Source: Pseudomonas vancouverensis (GTDB lineage Bacteria; Pseudomonadota; Gammaproteobacteria; Pseudomonadales; Pseudomonadaceae). Taken from it: a stretch of 64,000 nt of DNA. Position numbers and translations under genes: made by a program. Each line of letters opens with the position of its first letter. Within the stretch, counting starts at the first letter, position 1. Positions 9,266 to 18,724 of the stretch are shown piece after piece. The stretch is from positions 186,001 through 250,000 of the forward strand of contig NZ_RRZK01000032.1 in NCBI RefSeq assembly GCF_004348895.1. The letters run 5' to 3'. The notes under the pieces were generated by a model, which was not told the origin of the DNA, did no database searches, and saw only the letters and a list, made by a program, of their open reading frames with translations.

Positions 9266-9942
9266 TCGTCTCCGACACCTTCAGCGTCACCCGGGACGCC
9301 CAGGCCATCGACGACTGCTGGAACCGCATCGGTATCCACGGCGACAAGTCCTGTCCGCTGCTCAGTGAACATATTCATTGCCGCAATTGCGCGGTGTATT
9401 CCGCCGCCGCCACGCGCCTGCTCGATCGCTATGCGCTGCAGCAGGAGGATCGTGCGCAGGTTTCGGTCGCGCTGGAAAGCGAGGTCAAGACCCGTTCATT
9501 GCTGATGTTTCGCCTCGGCGAAGAATGGCTGGGACTGGCCACGCGCACGCTGGTGGAGGTGGCGCCGCTGCAAGCCATTCACTCGCTGCCACATCAACGT
9601 TCCCGGGCCTTGCTTGGCGTCGCCAATGTGCGCGGTGCGCTGGTGGCTTGCCTGTCGCTGGTGGAACTGCTCGACCTCGACGCCACCAGCAGCGTGGCGT
9701 CGGGGGCGCGGGTCATGCCGCGCATGTTGATCATCGCCGCCCACGGCGGTCCGGTGGTGGTGCCGGTGGATGAGGTCGACGGCATACACGCCATCGACGA
9801 GCGTATCCTCGATGCCGCTTCGCAATCAGGCGCCCAGGCCGGCGCCCGGTACACCCGGGGGGTATTGCAATACAAGGGTCGCAGCCTGCGCTGGCTGGAT
9901 GAAGAACAGTTGCTGTCCGCCGTGACCCGGAGCCTTACATGA
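9262..9942 (+). CDS. wspD: CheW-type coupling protein WspD
   Basis: This is the second CheW-domain adaptor of the Wsp complex, 226 residues. An N-terminal extension of about 70 residues includes a Cys-rich stretch (CPLLSEHIHCRNC). The CheW fold starts near residue 78 (LMFRLGEEWLGLATRTLVEV) and contains LGVANVRGALVACLSL. The extension is usual for WspD and is the main difference from WspB. It has four-base overlaps with wspC and wspE. Confidence 0.93.
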   Translation: MIVSDTFSVTRDAQAIDDCWNRIGIHGDKSCPLLSEHIHCRNCAVYSAAATRLLDRYALQQEDRAQVSVALESEVKTRSLLMFRLGEEWLGLATRTLVEVAPLQAIHSLPHQRSRALLGVANVRGALVACLSLVELLDLDATSSVASGARVMPRMLIIAAHGGPVVVPVDEVDGIHAIDERILDAASQSGAQAGARYTRGVLQYKGRSLRWLDEEQLLSAVTRSLT

Positions 9943-12212
9943 CCCCCGACCAGATGCGTGATGCCTCGCTGCTGGAGCTGTTCAGCCTCGAAGCCGAAGC
10001 CCAGACCCAGGTGTTGAGCGCCGGGCTGTTGGCCCTTGAACGCAACCCGACCCAGGCCGATCAGCTCGAATCCTGCATGCGCGCCGCGCACTCGCTCAAG
10101 GGCGCGGCACGGATCGTCGGTGTCGATGCCGGGGTCAGTGTTTCCCACGTCATGGAAGACTGCCTGGTGAGCGCTCAGGAGGGGCGTTTGTTGCTCAGCC
10201 CCGAGCACATTGACGCGCTGCTGCAAGGCACGGATCTGTTGATGCGTATCGCCACGCCGAACGGTGCGCCGGGTTCGGCGGACATCGACGCCTATGTCGC
10301 CTTGATGGCGCGCTTGCTCGACCCGGCGGCTGCCGTGAGCGTCGCGACGGCGCCTGCCACACCCTTGATGGCCGAGCCGCCGACCCCGGCTCCGGAACCT
10401 GAGGTCGCGGTGCCGGTTGTCGAGCCCCCCGCGCCGCGTAAAACCAAACGCACCACCGAAAATGGCGAGCGCGTGCTGCGGGTCACCGCCGAGCGCCTGA
10501 ACAGCCTGCTCGATCTGTCGAGCAAATCCCTGGTGGAAACCCAGCGGCTCAAACCGCACCTGGCGACCATGCAGCGGCTCAAACGCATGCAAAGCAACAG
10601 CCTGCGCGCCCTGGAAAGCCTCAATGTCCATCTCAAGGATCAGGCCCTGAGCCTGGAAGCCCAGGAAGCGCTGGAAGATGCCCGACGCTTGCTCGCGCAG
10701 TCGCAGCAATTGCTGATGGAAAAGAACGCCGAGCTCGATGAGTTCGCCTGGCAGGCCAGTCAGCGTGCGCAGGTGTTGTACGACACGGCGCTGGCGTGTC
10801 GTATGCGGCCGTTTGCCGATGTGTTGAGTGGGCAGGTGCGCATGGTCCGCGACCTGGGCCGCGACCTGGGCAAGCAGGTACGGCTGGAGATCGAAGGCGA
10901 GAAAACCCAGGTCGATCGCGACGTGCTGGAGAAGCTCGAAGCGCCCTTGACGCACCTGTTGCGCAACGCGGTCGATCACGGCATCGAAACCCCGGAGCAA
11001 CGCCTGTTGGCGGGCAAACCGGCCGAAGGTGTGATTCGCTTGCGCGCCTCCCATCAGGCCGGTCTGCTGGTGCTGGAGCTGAGCGATGACGGCCATGGCG
11101 TCGATCTGGAAAAGGTCCGTCGCAGCATCATCGAACGGCAACTGTCGCCCGCAGACACCGCCGCACAACTGAGCGAAGAAGAACTGCTGACGTTCCTGTT
11201 CCTGCCGGGTTTCAGCCTGCGCGACACAGTCACCGAAGTGTCCGGGCGCGGCGTCGGCCTGGACGCCGTGCAGCACATGGTCCGCCAGTTGCGTGGTGCG
11301 GTGGTGCTGGAGCAAACGGCGGGCGAGGGCAGCCGTTTCCACCTCGAAGTGCCGCTGACCCTGTCGGTGGTGCGCAGTCTGGTGGTCGAAGTGGGCGACG
11401 AGGCCTATGCGTTCCCCTTGGCCCACATCGAGCGCATGTGTGATCTGGAGCCGGCGGACATCGTGCAGGTCGAAGGGCGCCAGCATTTCTGGCATGAAGG
11501 CCAGCATGTCGGGCTGGTGGCCGCCAGTCAGTTGCTGCAGCGTCCTGTCAGCCAGAACAGCGCACAGACCCTGAAAGTCGTGGTGATCCGCGAGCGCGAT
11601 GCGATCTATGGCGTGGCGGTCGAGCGTTTTATCGGCGAGCGCACGTTGGTGGTCTTGCCGCTGGATGAGCGACTGGGCAAAGTGCAGGACATCTCTGCCG
11701 GCGCCTTGCTCGACGATGGCTCGGTGGTGCTGATTGTCGATGTCGAAGACATGCTGCGCTCGGTGGAAAAACTGCTCAATACCGGCCGCCTTGAGCGTAT
11801 CGCTCGGCACAGTCATCAGTTGGTCGAGGCGGCGCGTAAACGCATTCTGGTGGTCGACGATTCCCTGACCGTGCGAGAGTTGCAGCGCAAACTGCTGCTC
11901 AATCGCGGTTACGACGTGGCGGTTGCGGTTGACGGCATGGACGGCTGGAACGCCTTGCGTTCGGAGGATTTTGATCTGCTGATCACGGACATTGATATGC
12001 CGCGCATGGACGGTATCGAGCTGGTCACGTTGCTGCGGCGCGACAATCGCCTGCAATCGCTGCCGGTGATGGTGGTGTCCTACAAGGATCGCGAGGAAGA
12101 TCGCCGTCGTGGACTGGATGCCGGAGCCGACTATTATCTAGCCAAGGCCAGTTTTCATGATGACGCCCTGCTCGATGCAGTGGTCGAGCTCATTGGAGGA
12201 GCGCGGGCATGA
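9939..12212 (+). CDS. wspE: CheA-type hybrid histidine kinase WspE
   Basis: This 757-residue hybrid kinase passes phosphate to WspR and WspF. The Hpt domain has its phosphorylatable histidine at about residue 51 (AAHSLKGAARIVG). A Pro/Ala-rich linker follows, then dimerisation and HATPase domains (LLRNAVDHGIE N box, GRGVGLDAV G box), a CheW-like regulatory domain, and a C-terminal receiver with acceptor Asp near 684 (ITDIDMPRMDG). All catalytic motifs are intact. There are 4-base overlaps with wspD and wspF. Confidence 0.95.
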   Translation: MTPDQMRDASLLELFSLEAEAQTQVLSAGLLALERNPTQADQLESCMRAAHSLKGAARIVGVDAGVSVSHVMEDCLVSAQEGRLLLSPEHIDALLQGTDLLMRIATPNGAPGSADIDAYVALMARLLDPAAAVSVATAPATPLMAEPPTPAPEPEVAVPVVEPPAPRKTKRTTENGERVLRVTAERLNSLLDLSSKSLVETQRLKPHLATMQRLKRMQSNSLRALESLNVHLKDQALSLEAQEALEDARRLLAQSQQLLMEKNAELDEFAWQASQRAQVLYDTALACRMRPFADVLSGQVRMVRDLGRDLGKQVRLEIEGEKTQVDRDVLEKLEAPLTHLLRNAVDHGIETPEQRLLAGKPAEGVIRLRASHQAGLLVLELSDDGHGVDLEKVRRSIIERQLSPADTAAQLSEEELLTFLFLPGFSLRDTVTEVSGRGVGLDAVQHMVRQLRGAVVLEQTAGEGSRFHLEVPLTLSVVRSLVVEVGDEAYAFPLAHIERMCDLEPADIVQVEGRQHFWHEGQHVGLVAASQLLQRPVSQNSAQTLKVVVIRERDAIYGVAVERFIGERTLVVLPLDERLGKVQDISAGALLDDGSVVLIVDVEDMLRSVEKLLNTGRLERIARHSHQLVEAARKRILVVDDSLTVRELQRKLLLNRGYDVAVAVDGMDGWNALRSEDFDLLITDIDMPRMDGIELVTLLRRDNRLQSLPVMVVSYKDREEDRRRGLDAGADYYLAKASFHDDALLDAVVELIGGARA

Positions 12213-13219
12213 GGATCGCAATCGTCAACGACATGCCGATGGCTGTGGAAGCCCTGCGCCGTGCCCTGGCATTCGAACCGGCACACGAGGTGATCTGGGT
12301 GGCCGGCAACGGCGCCGAAGCAGTGCGCTTGTGCGCGGAAAATACGCCGGACCTGATCCTGATGGACTTGATCATGCCGGTGATGGACGGCGTTGAAGCA
12401 ACGCGGCGGATCATGGCCGAAACCCCTTGCGCCATTGTCGTGGTCACCGTTGACCGTCAGCAGAACGTGCACCGGGTGTTCGAGGCCATGGGCCACGGCG
12501 CGCTGGATGTGGTCGACACCCCCGCCGTGGGCGCCGGCAACCCCCAGGAAGCGGCCGCGCCGCTGTTACGCAAGATCATGAACATCGGCTGGCTGATTGG
12601 TGAGAAGGGCAGCCGTCCGCGTTCGGCACCGACACCGTCACGCAGTGCGGGGTCGCGCCAGAGCCTGATCGCCATTGGTTCTTCCGCCGGTGGTCCCGCC
12701 GCGCTGGAAGTCCTGCTCAAGGGGCTGCCGCGCGATTTCACGCCGGCCATCGTACTGGTGCAACACGTCGACCAGGTGTTCGCCGCCGGCATGGCCGAAT
12801 GGCTCGCCAGTGCCAGCGGCCTCGACGTGCGTCTGGCCCAGGAAGGCGAGCCGCCACGAAGCGGCAGCGTGCTGCTGGCCGGCACCAATCACCATATCCG
12901 TTTGTTGAAAAACGGCACGCTGGCCTACACCGCTGAACCGGTCAACGAAATCTATCGCCCTTCCATCGATGTGTTTTTCGAGAGCGTGGCCAATCACTGG
13001 ACCGGCGACGCCGTGGGCGTTTTGCTTACCGGCATGGGACGCGATGGGGCCCAGGGCCTTAAACTCATGCGCCAACAGGGCTACCTGACCATCGCTCAGG
13101 ACCAGAACAGCAGTGCGGTGTACGGCATGCCGAAGGCGGCCGCGGCCATCGATGCCGCCGTAGAGATTCGCCCGCTGAACAAGATAGCGCCACGATTGCT
13201 GGAGATTTTCGCCAAATGA
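12209..13219 (+). CDS. wspF: CheB-type methylesterase WspF
   Basis: This 336-residue response regulator/methylesterase demethylates WspA and so switches the pathway off. Loss of WspF is the classic route to wrinkly colonies through hyperactive WspR. The receiver domain has its acceptor Asp near 53 (LMDLIMPVMDG). The esterase domain shows the catalytic triad motifs IGSSAGGP (Ser), VQHVDQ (His) and TGMGRDGAQG (Asp). The gene is full length and apparently functional. It is separated from wspR by 48 bases, the only real gap in the operon. Confidence 0.95.
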   Translation: MRIAIVNDMPMAVEALRRALAFEPAHEVIWVAGNGAEAVRLCAENTPDLILMDLIMPVMDGVEATRRIMAETPCAIVVVTVDRQQNVHRVFEAMGHGALDVVDTPAVGAGNPQEAAAPLLRKIMNIGWLIGEKGSRPRSAPTPSRSAGSRQSLIAIGSSAGGPAALEVLLKGLPRDFTPAIVLVQHVDQVFAAGMAEWLASASGLDVRLAQEGEPPRSGSVLLAGTNHHIRLLKNGTLAYTAEPVNEIYRPSIDVFFESVANHWTGDAVGVLLTGMGRDGAQGLKLMRQQGYLTIAQDQNSSAVYGMPKAAAAIDAAVEIRPLNKIAPRLLEIFAK

Positions 13220-13267
13220 GCACTTTTATCCGCAATCCTGGTCCAGGCAGTACTCAGGTGACCGCAC

Positions 13268-14269
13268 ATGACTGATTTACAGCTCGACGACTTCAAGACC
13301 GACGAAAACGCCGCCATGGTGTTGCTGGTGGACGATCAGGCCATGATCGGCGAAGCCGTGCGCCGTGGGCTGTCGAACGAAGAGAACATCGACTTTCACT
13401 TCTGCGCCGACCCGCATCAGGCGATTGCCCACGCGGTGCGGATCAAGCCGACGGTGATTCTTCAGGACCTGGTCATGCCCGGGCTGGACGGCCTGAGCCT
13501 GGTGCGCGAATACCGCAACCACCCGGCGACCAAGGACATTCCGATCATCGTCCTGTCGACCAAGGAAGACCCGCTGATCAAGAGCGCGGCGTTCGCGGCC
13601 GGGGCCAACGATTATCTGGTCAAGTTGCCGGACAACATCGAGCTGGTGGCGCGGATCCGCTATCACTCGCGGTCCTACATGACCTTGCTGCAACGGGATG
13701 CGGCCTACCGCGCACTGCGCGTGAGTCAGCAGCAGCTGCTCGATACCAACCTGGTGCTGCAACGGCTGATGAACTCCGACGGCCTGACCGGCCTGTCGAA
13801 CCGTCGTCACTTTGACGAGTACATGGAACTGGAATGGCGTCGTTCGCTGCGAGAGCAAAGCCAGTTGTCCCTGCTGATGATCGATGTGGATTACTTCAAG
13901 GCCTACAACGACAGCTTTGGCCACCTGGAAGGCGATGAAGCGCTGCGCAAGGTGGCCGCGGCGATCAAGGACGCCAGCGCGCGGCCTTCCGACCTGCCGG
14001 CGCGTTACGGCGGTGAAGAATTCGCACTGGTGCTGCCCAACACCTCGCCGGGCGGCGCTCGGTTGGTGGCGGAGAAGCTCCGTCAAACCGTGGCTGCGCT
14101 GAACATTCCACACAATTCGCCGAGCGAGGGATCGAGCCTGACCATCAGCATCGGCCTGTCGACCATTGTTCCGAAAGCCGGAAGCAACTGCCGGGATCTG
14201 ATTTCGGCAGCGGACAAGGGGCTGTACTCGGCGAAGAACAATGGGCGCAATCAGGTGGGGGTGGAGTGA
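13268..14269 (+). CDS. wspR: Diguanylate cyclase response regulator WspR
   Basis: This 333-residue output protein makes cyclic di-GMP from GTP when phosphorylated by WspE, promoting cellulose or exopolysaccharide production and biofilm. The N-terminal receiver has its acceptor Asp near 67 (ILQDLVMPGLDG). A helical linker follows, then the GGDEF domain with the active-site GGEEF at about residues 248-252. An RxxD inhibitory site (RPSD, about 239-242) lies five residues upstream, so product inhibition should be retained. AGGTGA sits a few bases before the ATG. It is the last gene of the wsp operon and is followed by a REPIN. Confidence 0.96.
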   Translation: MTDLQLDDFKTDENAAMVLLVDDQAMIGEAVRRGLSNEENIDFHFCADPHQAIAHAVRIKPTVILQDLVMPGLDGLSLVREYRNHPATKDIPIIVLSTKEDPLIKSAAFAAGANDYLVKLPDNIELVARIRYHSRSYMTLLQRDAAYRALRVSQQQLLDTNLVLQRLMNSDGLTGLSNRRHFDEYMELEWRRSLREQSQLSLLMIDVDYFKAYNDSFGHLEGDEALRKVAAAIKDASARPSDLPARYGGEEFALVLPNTSPGGARLVAEKLRQTVAALNIPHNSPSEGSSLTISIGLSTIVPKAGSNCRDLISAADKGLYSAKNNGRNQVGVE

Positions 14270-14284
14270 CCCGCTTGCCTCTGG

Positions 14285-14383
14285 AGGAGCGAGCATGCTC
14301 GCGATGGTCGTCAACGATGACGATGGCTATCGGCATAAACGCGGTGCCTGAGCGCTTCTCGCGAGCAAGCTCGCTCTCACAGG
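14285..14383. repeat. REPIN of gagcatgctcgcgatgg type
   Basis: Two inverted REP cores (gagcgagcatgctcgcgatgg and tctcgcgagcaagctcgctc) lie about 55 bases apart, between wspR and prfB. They belong to the commonest REP class of the window. Confidence 0.85.
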
Positions 14384-14476
14384 GACTTGCCTTTTCAGCC
14401 CAGCGGACTGCCGTTTTCAGGCGTTTGCGGGTATACTCGCCGGCTTTCAAAAGTTCGCCAACGAGTGCTGCCCGTC

Positions 14477-15572
14477 ATGGAAATCAACCCGATCCTGAAC
14501 ACCATCAAGGACCTGTCCGAGCGCTCCGAAACCATTCGGGGGTATCTTTGACTACGATCAAAAGCATGAGCGTCTGACTGAAGTCAATCGCGAGCTTGAA
14601 GATCCGAGTGTCTGGAACAAACCTGAATACGCCCAGGAGCTGGGTCGCGAGCGCGCCGCACTGGCGCAGATCGTCGATACCCTGGACGAACTGAACACCG
14701 GTCTGGCCGATTGCCGCGACCTGCTGGACATGGCCGTCGAAGAAAACGACGAAGGCGCAGTGGGCGATGTGGTCGCCGAACTGGCCCGTCTCGAGGAATC
14801 CCTGGCCAAGCTGGAATTCCGCCGCATGTTCAGCCACGAAATGGACCCGAACAACGCCTACCTGGACATCCAGGCCGGCTCCGGCGGTACCGAAGCCCAG
14901 GACTGGGCCAACATCCTGCTGCGCATGTACCTGCGCTGGGCCGACAAGCGCGGTTTCGACGCGACCATCATGGAACTGTCCGCCGGCGAAGTCGCCGGGA
15001 TCAAGGGCGCGACCGTGCACATCAAGGGCGAATACGCCTTTGGCTGGTTGCGCACCGAGATCGGCGTGCACCGTCTGGTGCGCAAGAGCCCGTTCGACTC
15101 CGGCAACCGTCGCCATACCTCGTTCTCCGCAGTCTTTGTCTCGCCAGAGATCGATGACAAGGTGGAAATCGAAATCAACCCGGCAGACTTGCGAATTGAC
15201 ACCTATCGTTCTTCCGGTGCCGGTGGTCAGCACGTAAACACCACCGACTCGGCCGTACGTATCACCCACGTACCGACCAACACCGTGGTCAGCTGCCAGA
15301 ACGAACGTTCCCAGCACGCCAACAAGGACACCGCCATGAAAATGCTGCGGGCCAAGTTGTACGAGCAGGAAATGCAGAAGCGCAACGCGGCGTCCCAGGC
15401 GCTGGAAGACACCAAGTCCGACATCGGCTGGGGTCATCAGATCCGTTCTTATGTACTCGATGCCTCGCGCATCAAGGATCTGCGCACTAACATCGAACGC
15501 AGCGACTGCGACAAGGTACTCGACGGCGATATCGACGAATACCTGGAAGCCAGCCTGAAGTCCGGGCTGTAA
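14477..15572 (+). CDS. prfB: Peptide chain release factor 2 (programmed +1 frameshift)
   Basis: RF2 terminates translation at UGA and UAA. The product of about 364 residues needs a +1 ribosomal frameshift: ATG 14477 is read for 24 codons to CTT (14546-14548), where an in-frame TGA (14549-14551) stops translation unless the ribosome slips so that GAC (14550-14552) is read. Downstream the frame carries the stop-recognition SPF motif (KSPFDSGN) and the peptidyl-hydrolysis GGQ motif (GAGGQHVN). It is not a pseudogene: the frameshift is the conserved autoregulatory device of RF2. A TATACT at 14432-14437 could be a -10 box. lysS follows 115 bases downstream. Confidence 0.96.
14537..14552 (+). promoter_or_regulatory. 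RF2 programmed frameshift site
   Basis: The sequence CGG GGG TAT CTT TGA C contains an internal Shine-Dalgarno-like GGGGG just upstream of the slippery CTT and the poor-context stop TGA-C. Low RF2 lets the ribosome shift +1 and complete RF2, giving negative feedback. The bases match the canonical site except for the first codon (CGG; AGG is usual). Confidence 0.95.
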
Positions 15573-15609
15573 GAGACGCAAAACAGGATCGGCTGATTCA
15601 ACTCGATCT

Positions 15610-15658
15610 CTGTAGGAGCCAGCCTGCTGGCGATCCCCGGACCGCAAGGGCCGGGGAC
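15610..15658. repeat. REP half-site plus GC-rich hairpin
   Basis: A single degenerate REP (tgtaggagccagcctgctggcgat) is followed by a ccccgg/ccgggg hairpin. It occupies most of the spacer between prfB and lysS. Confidence 0.5.
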
Positions 15659-15687
15659 AACGAACCTGTGATGGAATATTTAAAGAC

Positions 15688-17190
15688 ATGAGCGACCAAG
15701 AACTCGACCCGCAAGCCCTGCAACAGGAAGAAAACTCCCTGATCGCCCTGCGCAAGGAAAAGCTTGCTGCCGAGCGCGCCAAGGGCAATGCCTTCCCGAA
15801 CGACTTCCGCCGCGACAACTACTGCGAAGTACTGCAGAAACAGTACGCGGACAAGACCAAGGAAGAGCTGGCAGAGGCTGCAATCCCGGTCAAGGTTGCC
15901 GGTCGCATCATGCTCAACCGTGGCTCGTTCATGGTGATCCAGGACATGACCGGACGCATCCAGGTCTACGTCAACCGCAAGACCCTCTCGGAAGAAACCC
16001 TGGCCGCGGTGAAAACCTGGGACATGGGCGACATCATTGCCGCCGAAGGCACCCTGGCGCGTTCCGGCAAGGGCGACCTGTACGTTGAAATGACCAACGT
16101 ACGCCTGCTGACCAAGTCCCTGCGCCCGCTGCCGGACAAGCACCACGGCCTGACCGACACCGAGCAGCGCTATCGCCAGCGTTACGTTGACCTGATCGTC
16201 AACGAAGACGTACGCCAGACCTTCCGCGTGCGTTCGCAAGTCATTGCGCACATCCGCAGCTTCCTGATGAAGCGTGACTTCCTCGAAGTGGAAACGCCGA
16301 TGCTGCAAACCATCCCGGGTGGCGCGGCGGCCAAGCCGTTCGAGACCCACCACAATGCGCTGGACATGGGCATGTTCCTGCGGATCGCGCCGGAGCTGTA
16401 CCTCAAGCGTCTGGTGGTCGGCGGCTTCGAAAAAGTGTTCGAGATCAACCGCAACTTCCGTAACGAAGGCGTTTCGACTCGTCACAACCCTGAATTCACC
16501 ATGTTGGAGTTCTACCAGGCGTACGCCGACTACGAAGACAACATGGACCTGACCGAAGAGCTGTTCCGCGAACTGGCTCAGCTGGTTCTGGGCAGCACCG
16601 ACGTGCCGTACGGCGACAAGGTGTTCCACTTCGGCGAGCCGTTCGTGCGTCTGTCGGTGTTCGACTCGATCCTCAAGTACAACCCTGAGCTGACCGCCGA
16701 CGACCTGAACGACATCGACAAGGCTCGCGCCATCGCCAAAAAAGCCGGTGCCAAGGTGCTGGGCTTCGAAGGTCTGGGCAAGTTGCAGGTGATGATTTTC
16801 GAAGAGATGGTCGAGCACAAGCTCGAGCAGCCGCACTTCATCACCCAATACCCGTTCGAAGTGTCGCCACTGGCTCGTCGCAACGACGACAACCCGAACG
16901 TCACCGACCGCTTCGAGCTGTTCATCGGCGGCCGTGAAATCGCCAATGCCTACTCCGAGTTGAACGACGCGGAAGACCAGGCCGAGCGTTTCATGGCGCA
17001 GGTGGCCGACAAGGACGCCGGCGACGACGAAGCCATGCACTACGACGCCGACTTCGTTCGCGCGCTGGAGTACGGCATGCCGCCAACGGCGGGTGAAGGC
17101 ATCGGTATCGACCGTCTGGTGATGCTGCTGACCAACTCCCCGTCGATCCGCGACGTGATCCTGTTCCCGCACATGCGGCCACAAGCGTAA
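15688..17190 (+). CDS. lysS: Lysyl-tRNA synthetase, class II
   Basis: This 500-residue enzyme charges tRNA-Lys. An N-terminal OB-fold anticodon-binding domain (about residues 70-165) precedes the class II catalytic core with motif 2 (FRNEGVSTRHNPEFTMLEF) and motif 3 (GEGIGIDRLVMLL). Length and motifs are normal. prfB-lysS is a widespread gene pair. A strong terminator follows. Confidence 0.97.
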   Translation: MSDQELDPQALQQEENSLIALRKEKLAAERAKGNAFPNDFRRDNYCEVLQKQYADKTKEELAEAAIPVKVAGRIMLNRGSFMVIQDMTGRIQVYVNRKTLSEETLAAVKTWDMGDIIAAEGTLARSGKGDLYVEMTNVRLLTKSLRPLPDKHHGLTDTEQRYRQRYVDLIVNEDVRQTFRVRSQVIAHIRSFLMKRDFLEVETPMLQTIPGGAAAKPFETHHNALDMGMFLRIAPELYLKRLVVGGFEKVFEINRNFRNEGVSTRHNPEFTMLEFYQAYADYEDNMDLTEELFRELAQLVLGSTDVPYGDKVFHFGEPFVRLSVFDSILKYNPELTADDLNDIDKARAIAKKAGAKVLGFEGLGKLQVMIFEEMVEHKLEQPHFITQYPFEVSPLARRNDDNPNVTDRFELFIGGREIANAYSELNDAEDQAERFMAQVADKDAGDDEAMHYDADFVRALEYGMPPTAGEGIGIDRLVMLLTNSPSIRDVILFPHMRPQA

Positions 17191-17201
17191 GTGCTTCAAA
17201 C

Positions 17202-17232
17202 AAAAAGCCGCCTTTTCAGGCGGCTTTTTATT
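17202..17232 (+). terminator. Rho-independent terminator of lysS
   Basis: The hairpin aaaagccgcc-ttttca-ggcggctttt is followed by a T run, 11 bases after the lysS stop. Confidence 0.92.
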
Positions 17233-17289
17233 GCCTGTCTGGTACAAACGTATCAACTTGTAACTTTGATCTGAGAGGAAATACCTGTC

Positions 17290-18006
17290 GTGATTCGTGC
17301 AATGGCTCAAGAAGGTGCAGCGGATATCGCCACTGCGGTCGCTGAAAGCGTTCAGTACCAGGGCCGCAAGGCCAGCCGACAGGGCAGCGAACAGCGTCGA
17401 CAGGACATTCTCGATGCCGCCATGCGCATAGTGGTGCGTGATGGCGTGCGGGCCGTCAGGCACCGCGCGGTGGCTGCCGAGGCGCAAGTGCCGCTGTCGG
17501 CCACCACTTACTACTTCAAGGACATCGATGACCTGCTCACCGATACCTTCGCCCAATACGTGGAACGCAGTGCGGCCTACATGGGCAAGTTGTGGGAAAA
17601 CAATCAGGGCCTGCTGCACGAAATGGTCGACAGCGGTGATGGCAGCCCGCAAGCCCGTTCAAAACTGGCGGACGACATTGCCCGGCTGATGGCCGATTAC
17701 GTGCAGCGGCAATTGCTCAACCGCCGCGAGCATCTGATGGCCGAGCAGGCGTTTCGCCAGGAAGCGCTGCTCAATCCGCGCTTGGCGAAGCTGGTGCGTT
17801 CCCATCAGCAGATCCTGTTGCAGGGCACCTGCCAGCTGTTCCAGGTGCTGGGTTCCCGTGAACCTCAGCAGGACGCCAAGGTGTTGACGGCTATAATCGG
17901 GCGGATGGAATATCAGGGGTTGCTCAATGTCGGCGAGCCGCTGGCCGAAGAGGAAATGCTCGGGATCCTGACGCGCTACATGCATCTGGTGCTGGCGTCA
18001 GTCTGA
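17290..18006 (+). CDS. TetR-family transcriptional regulator
   Basis: A 238-residue TetR-type DNA-binding protein. An unusual roughly 35-residue N-terminal extension precedes the helix-turn-helix (RQDILDAAMRIVVRDGVRAV, then SATTYYFKDIDDLL). The C-terminal ligand domain is helical and not assignable. The GTG at 17290 has AGGA about 11 bases upstream; an ATG at 17302 is the alternative. In P. aeruginosa a homologous regulator also follows lysS. Its targets are unknown; the lipoprotein and QEGLA genes downstream on the same strand are candidates. Confidence 0.88.
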   Translation: MIRAMAQEGAADIATAVAESVQYQGRKASRQGSEQRRQDILDAAMRIVVRDGVRAVRHRAVAAEAQVPLSATTYYFKDIDDLLTDTFAQYVERSAAYMGKLWENNQGLLHEMVDSGDGSPQARSKLADDIARLMADYVQRQLLNRREHLMAEQAFRQEALLNPRLAKLVRSHQQILLQGTCQLFQVLGSREPQQDAKVLTAIIGRMEYQGLLNVGEPLAEEEMLGILTRYMHLVLASV

Positions 18007-18014
18007 CCCCGGCC

Positions 18015-18104
18015 CTTGTAGGAGCGAGCATGCTCGCGATGGTGGATCAGCAACATCGGTGTCGACTGACACGCCATCGCGAGCAGGCTCGCTCCTACAG
18101 GGGG
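18015..18104. repeat. REPIN of gagcatgctcgcgatgg type
   Basis: Inverted REPs (tgtaggagcgagcatgctcgcgatgg and ccatcgcgagcaggctcgctcctaca) lie between the TetR gene and the next lipoprotein gene. Confidence 0.85.
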
Positions 18105-18144
18105 AAGTGCAGTTGAGGCAGGCTGTGTTCATAGGGAGTGTTGA

Positions 18145-18699
18145 ATGAAAACCTGGCGCGTCGCTGTGATCGCCTTGTCGTTCCTGCTGCTCAGTGGCTG
18201 TCTGGTGACCTTCAAGGAGCCGCTGCCCACCCGCGACCCGGCGCCGAAAGGATTGCTTGGCAAATGGACCAGCACCAATGGCTGGGGCGAGCCACTCAAC
18301 CTCGAACTGACGCGTATCGGCGACAACCAATACCAGGCCGTCAGCTATTACCTGGCCCGGCCCAAAGTGCGCGAGGCCTATCCTTTTACCCTGTCCCATC
18401 ACGGTAATCGCTGGTACGTATCGGCCAAAGTGCCCGCACAGTACGGTGGGCAATTCACCATTGCCGGCTTCGAACTGACCGACAAGCATGAGTTGGTGGT
18501 GTACAGCCTCGACCTCGAACAGATCAATCAGGCCATCCGGCAAAAAGCCTTGAACGGCCAGGGTTTCCAGACCAGTGATGGCGATGGCGTACAGGTCGAC
18601 AGCACTGTCGAGCAAGTCGCCGCCTACCTCGACGATCCGGCCAATTCCGACGTATTCGTCGAAGCCGTGCGCTACCAGCGCCGGACCAAGACCCAATAA
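18145..18699 (+). CDS. Conserved lipoprotein, unknown function
   Basis: A 184-residue predicted lipoprotein. A signal peptide ends in the lipobox LSGC (Cys about residue 20). The mature protein contains WTSTNGWGEPLNLELTRIGD and is likely a small beta-rich envelope protein; no functional domain is recognised. A GGGAG ribosome site lies upstream of the ATG. The QEGLA gene starts 25 bases downstream, so the two are probably co-transcribed. Confidence 0.85.
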   Translation: MKTWRVAVIALSFLLLSGCLVTFKEPLPTRDPAPKGLLGKWTSTNGWGEPLNLELTRIGDNQYQAVSYYLARPKVREAYPFTLSHHGNRWYVSAKVPAQYGGQFTIAGFELTDKHELVVYSLDLEQINQAIRQKALNGQGFQTSDGDGVQVDSTVEQVAAYLDDPANSDVFVEAVRYQRRTKTQ

Positions 18700-18724
18700 C
18701 CCGCAGGTTTTTCAGGAGTTCCGC

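Noticed and set aside
9594..12056. An 820-codon open frame antisense to wspE
   Set aside because: It is the complement of a high-GC coding gene; its composition (many His, Gln, Arg) and lack of domains mark it as a shadow of wspE.
14730..15572. prfB read as a truncated gene starting at 14730
   Set aside because: The conserved frameshift site and the upstream 24 codons show that the gene starts at 14477.
15598..17652. A 684-codon open frame antisense to lysS
   Set aside because: Spans a REP, lysS and its terminator on the wrong strand, so it cannot be a gene.
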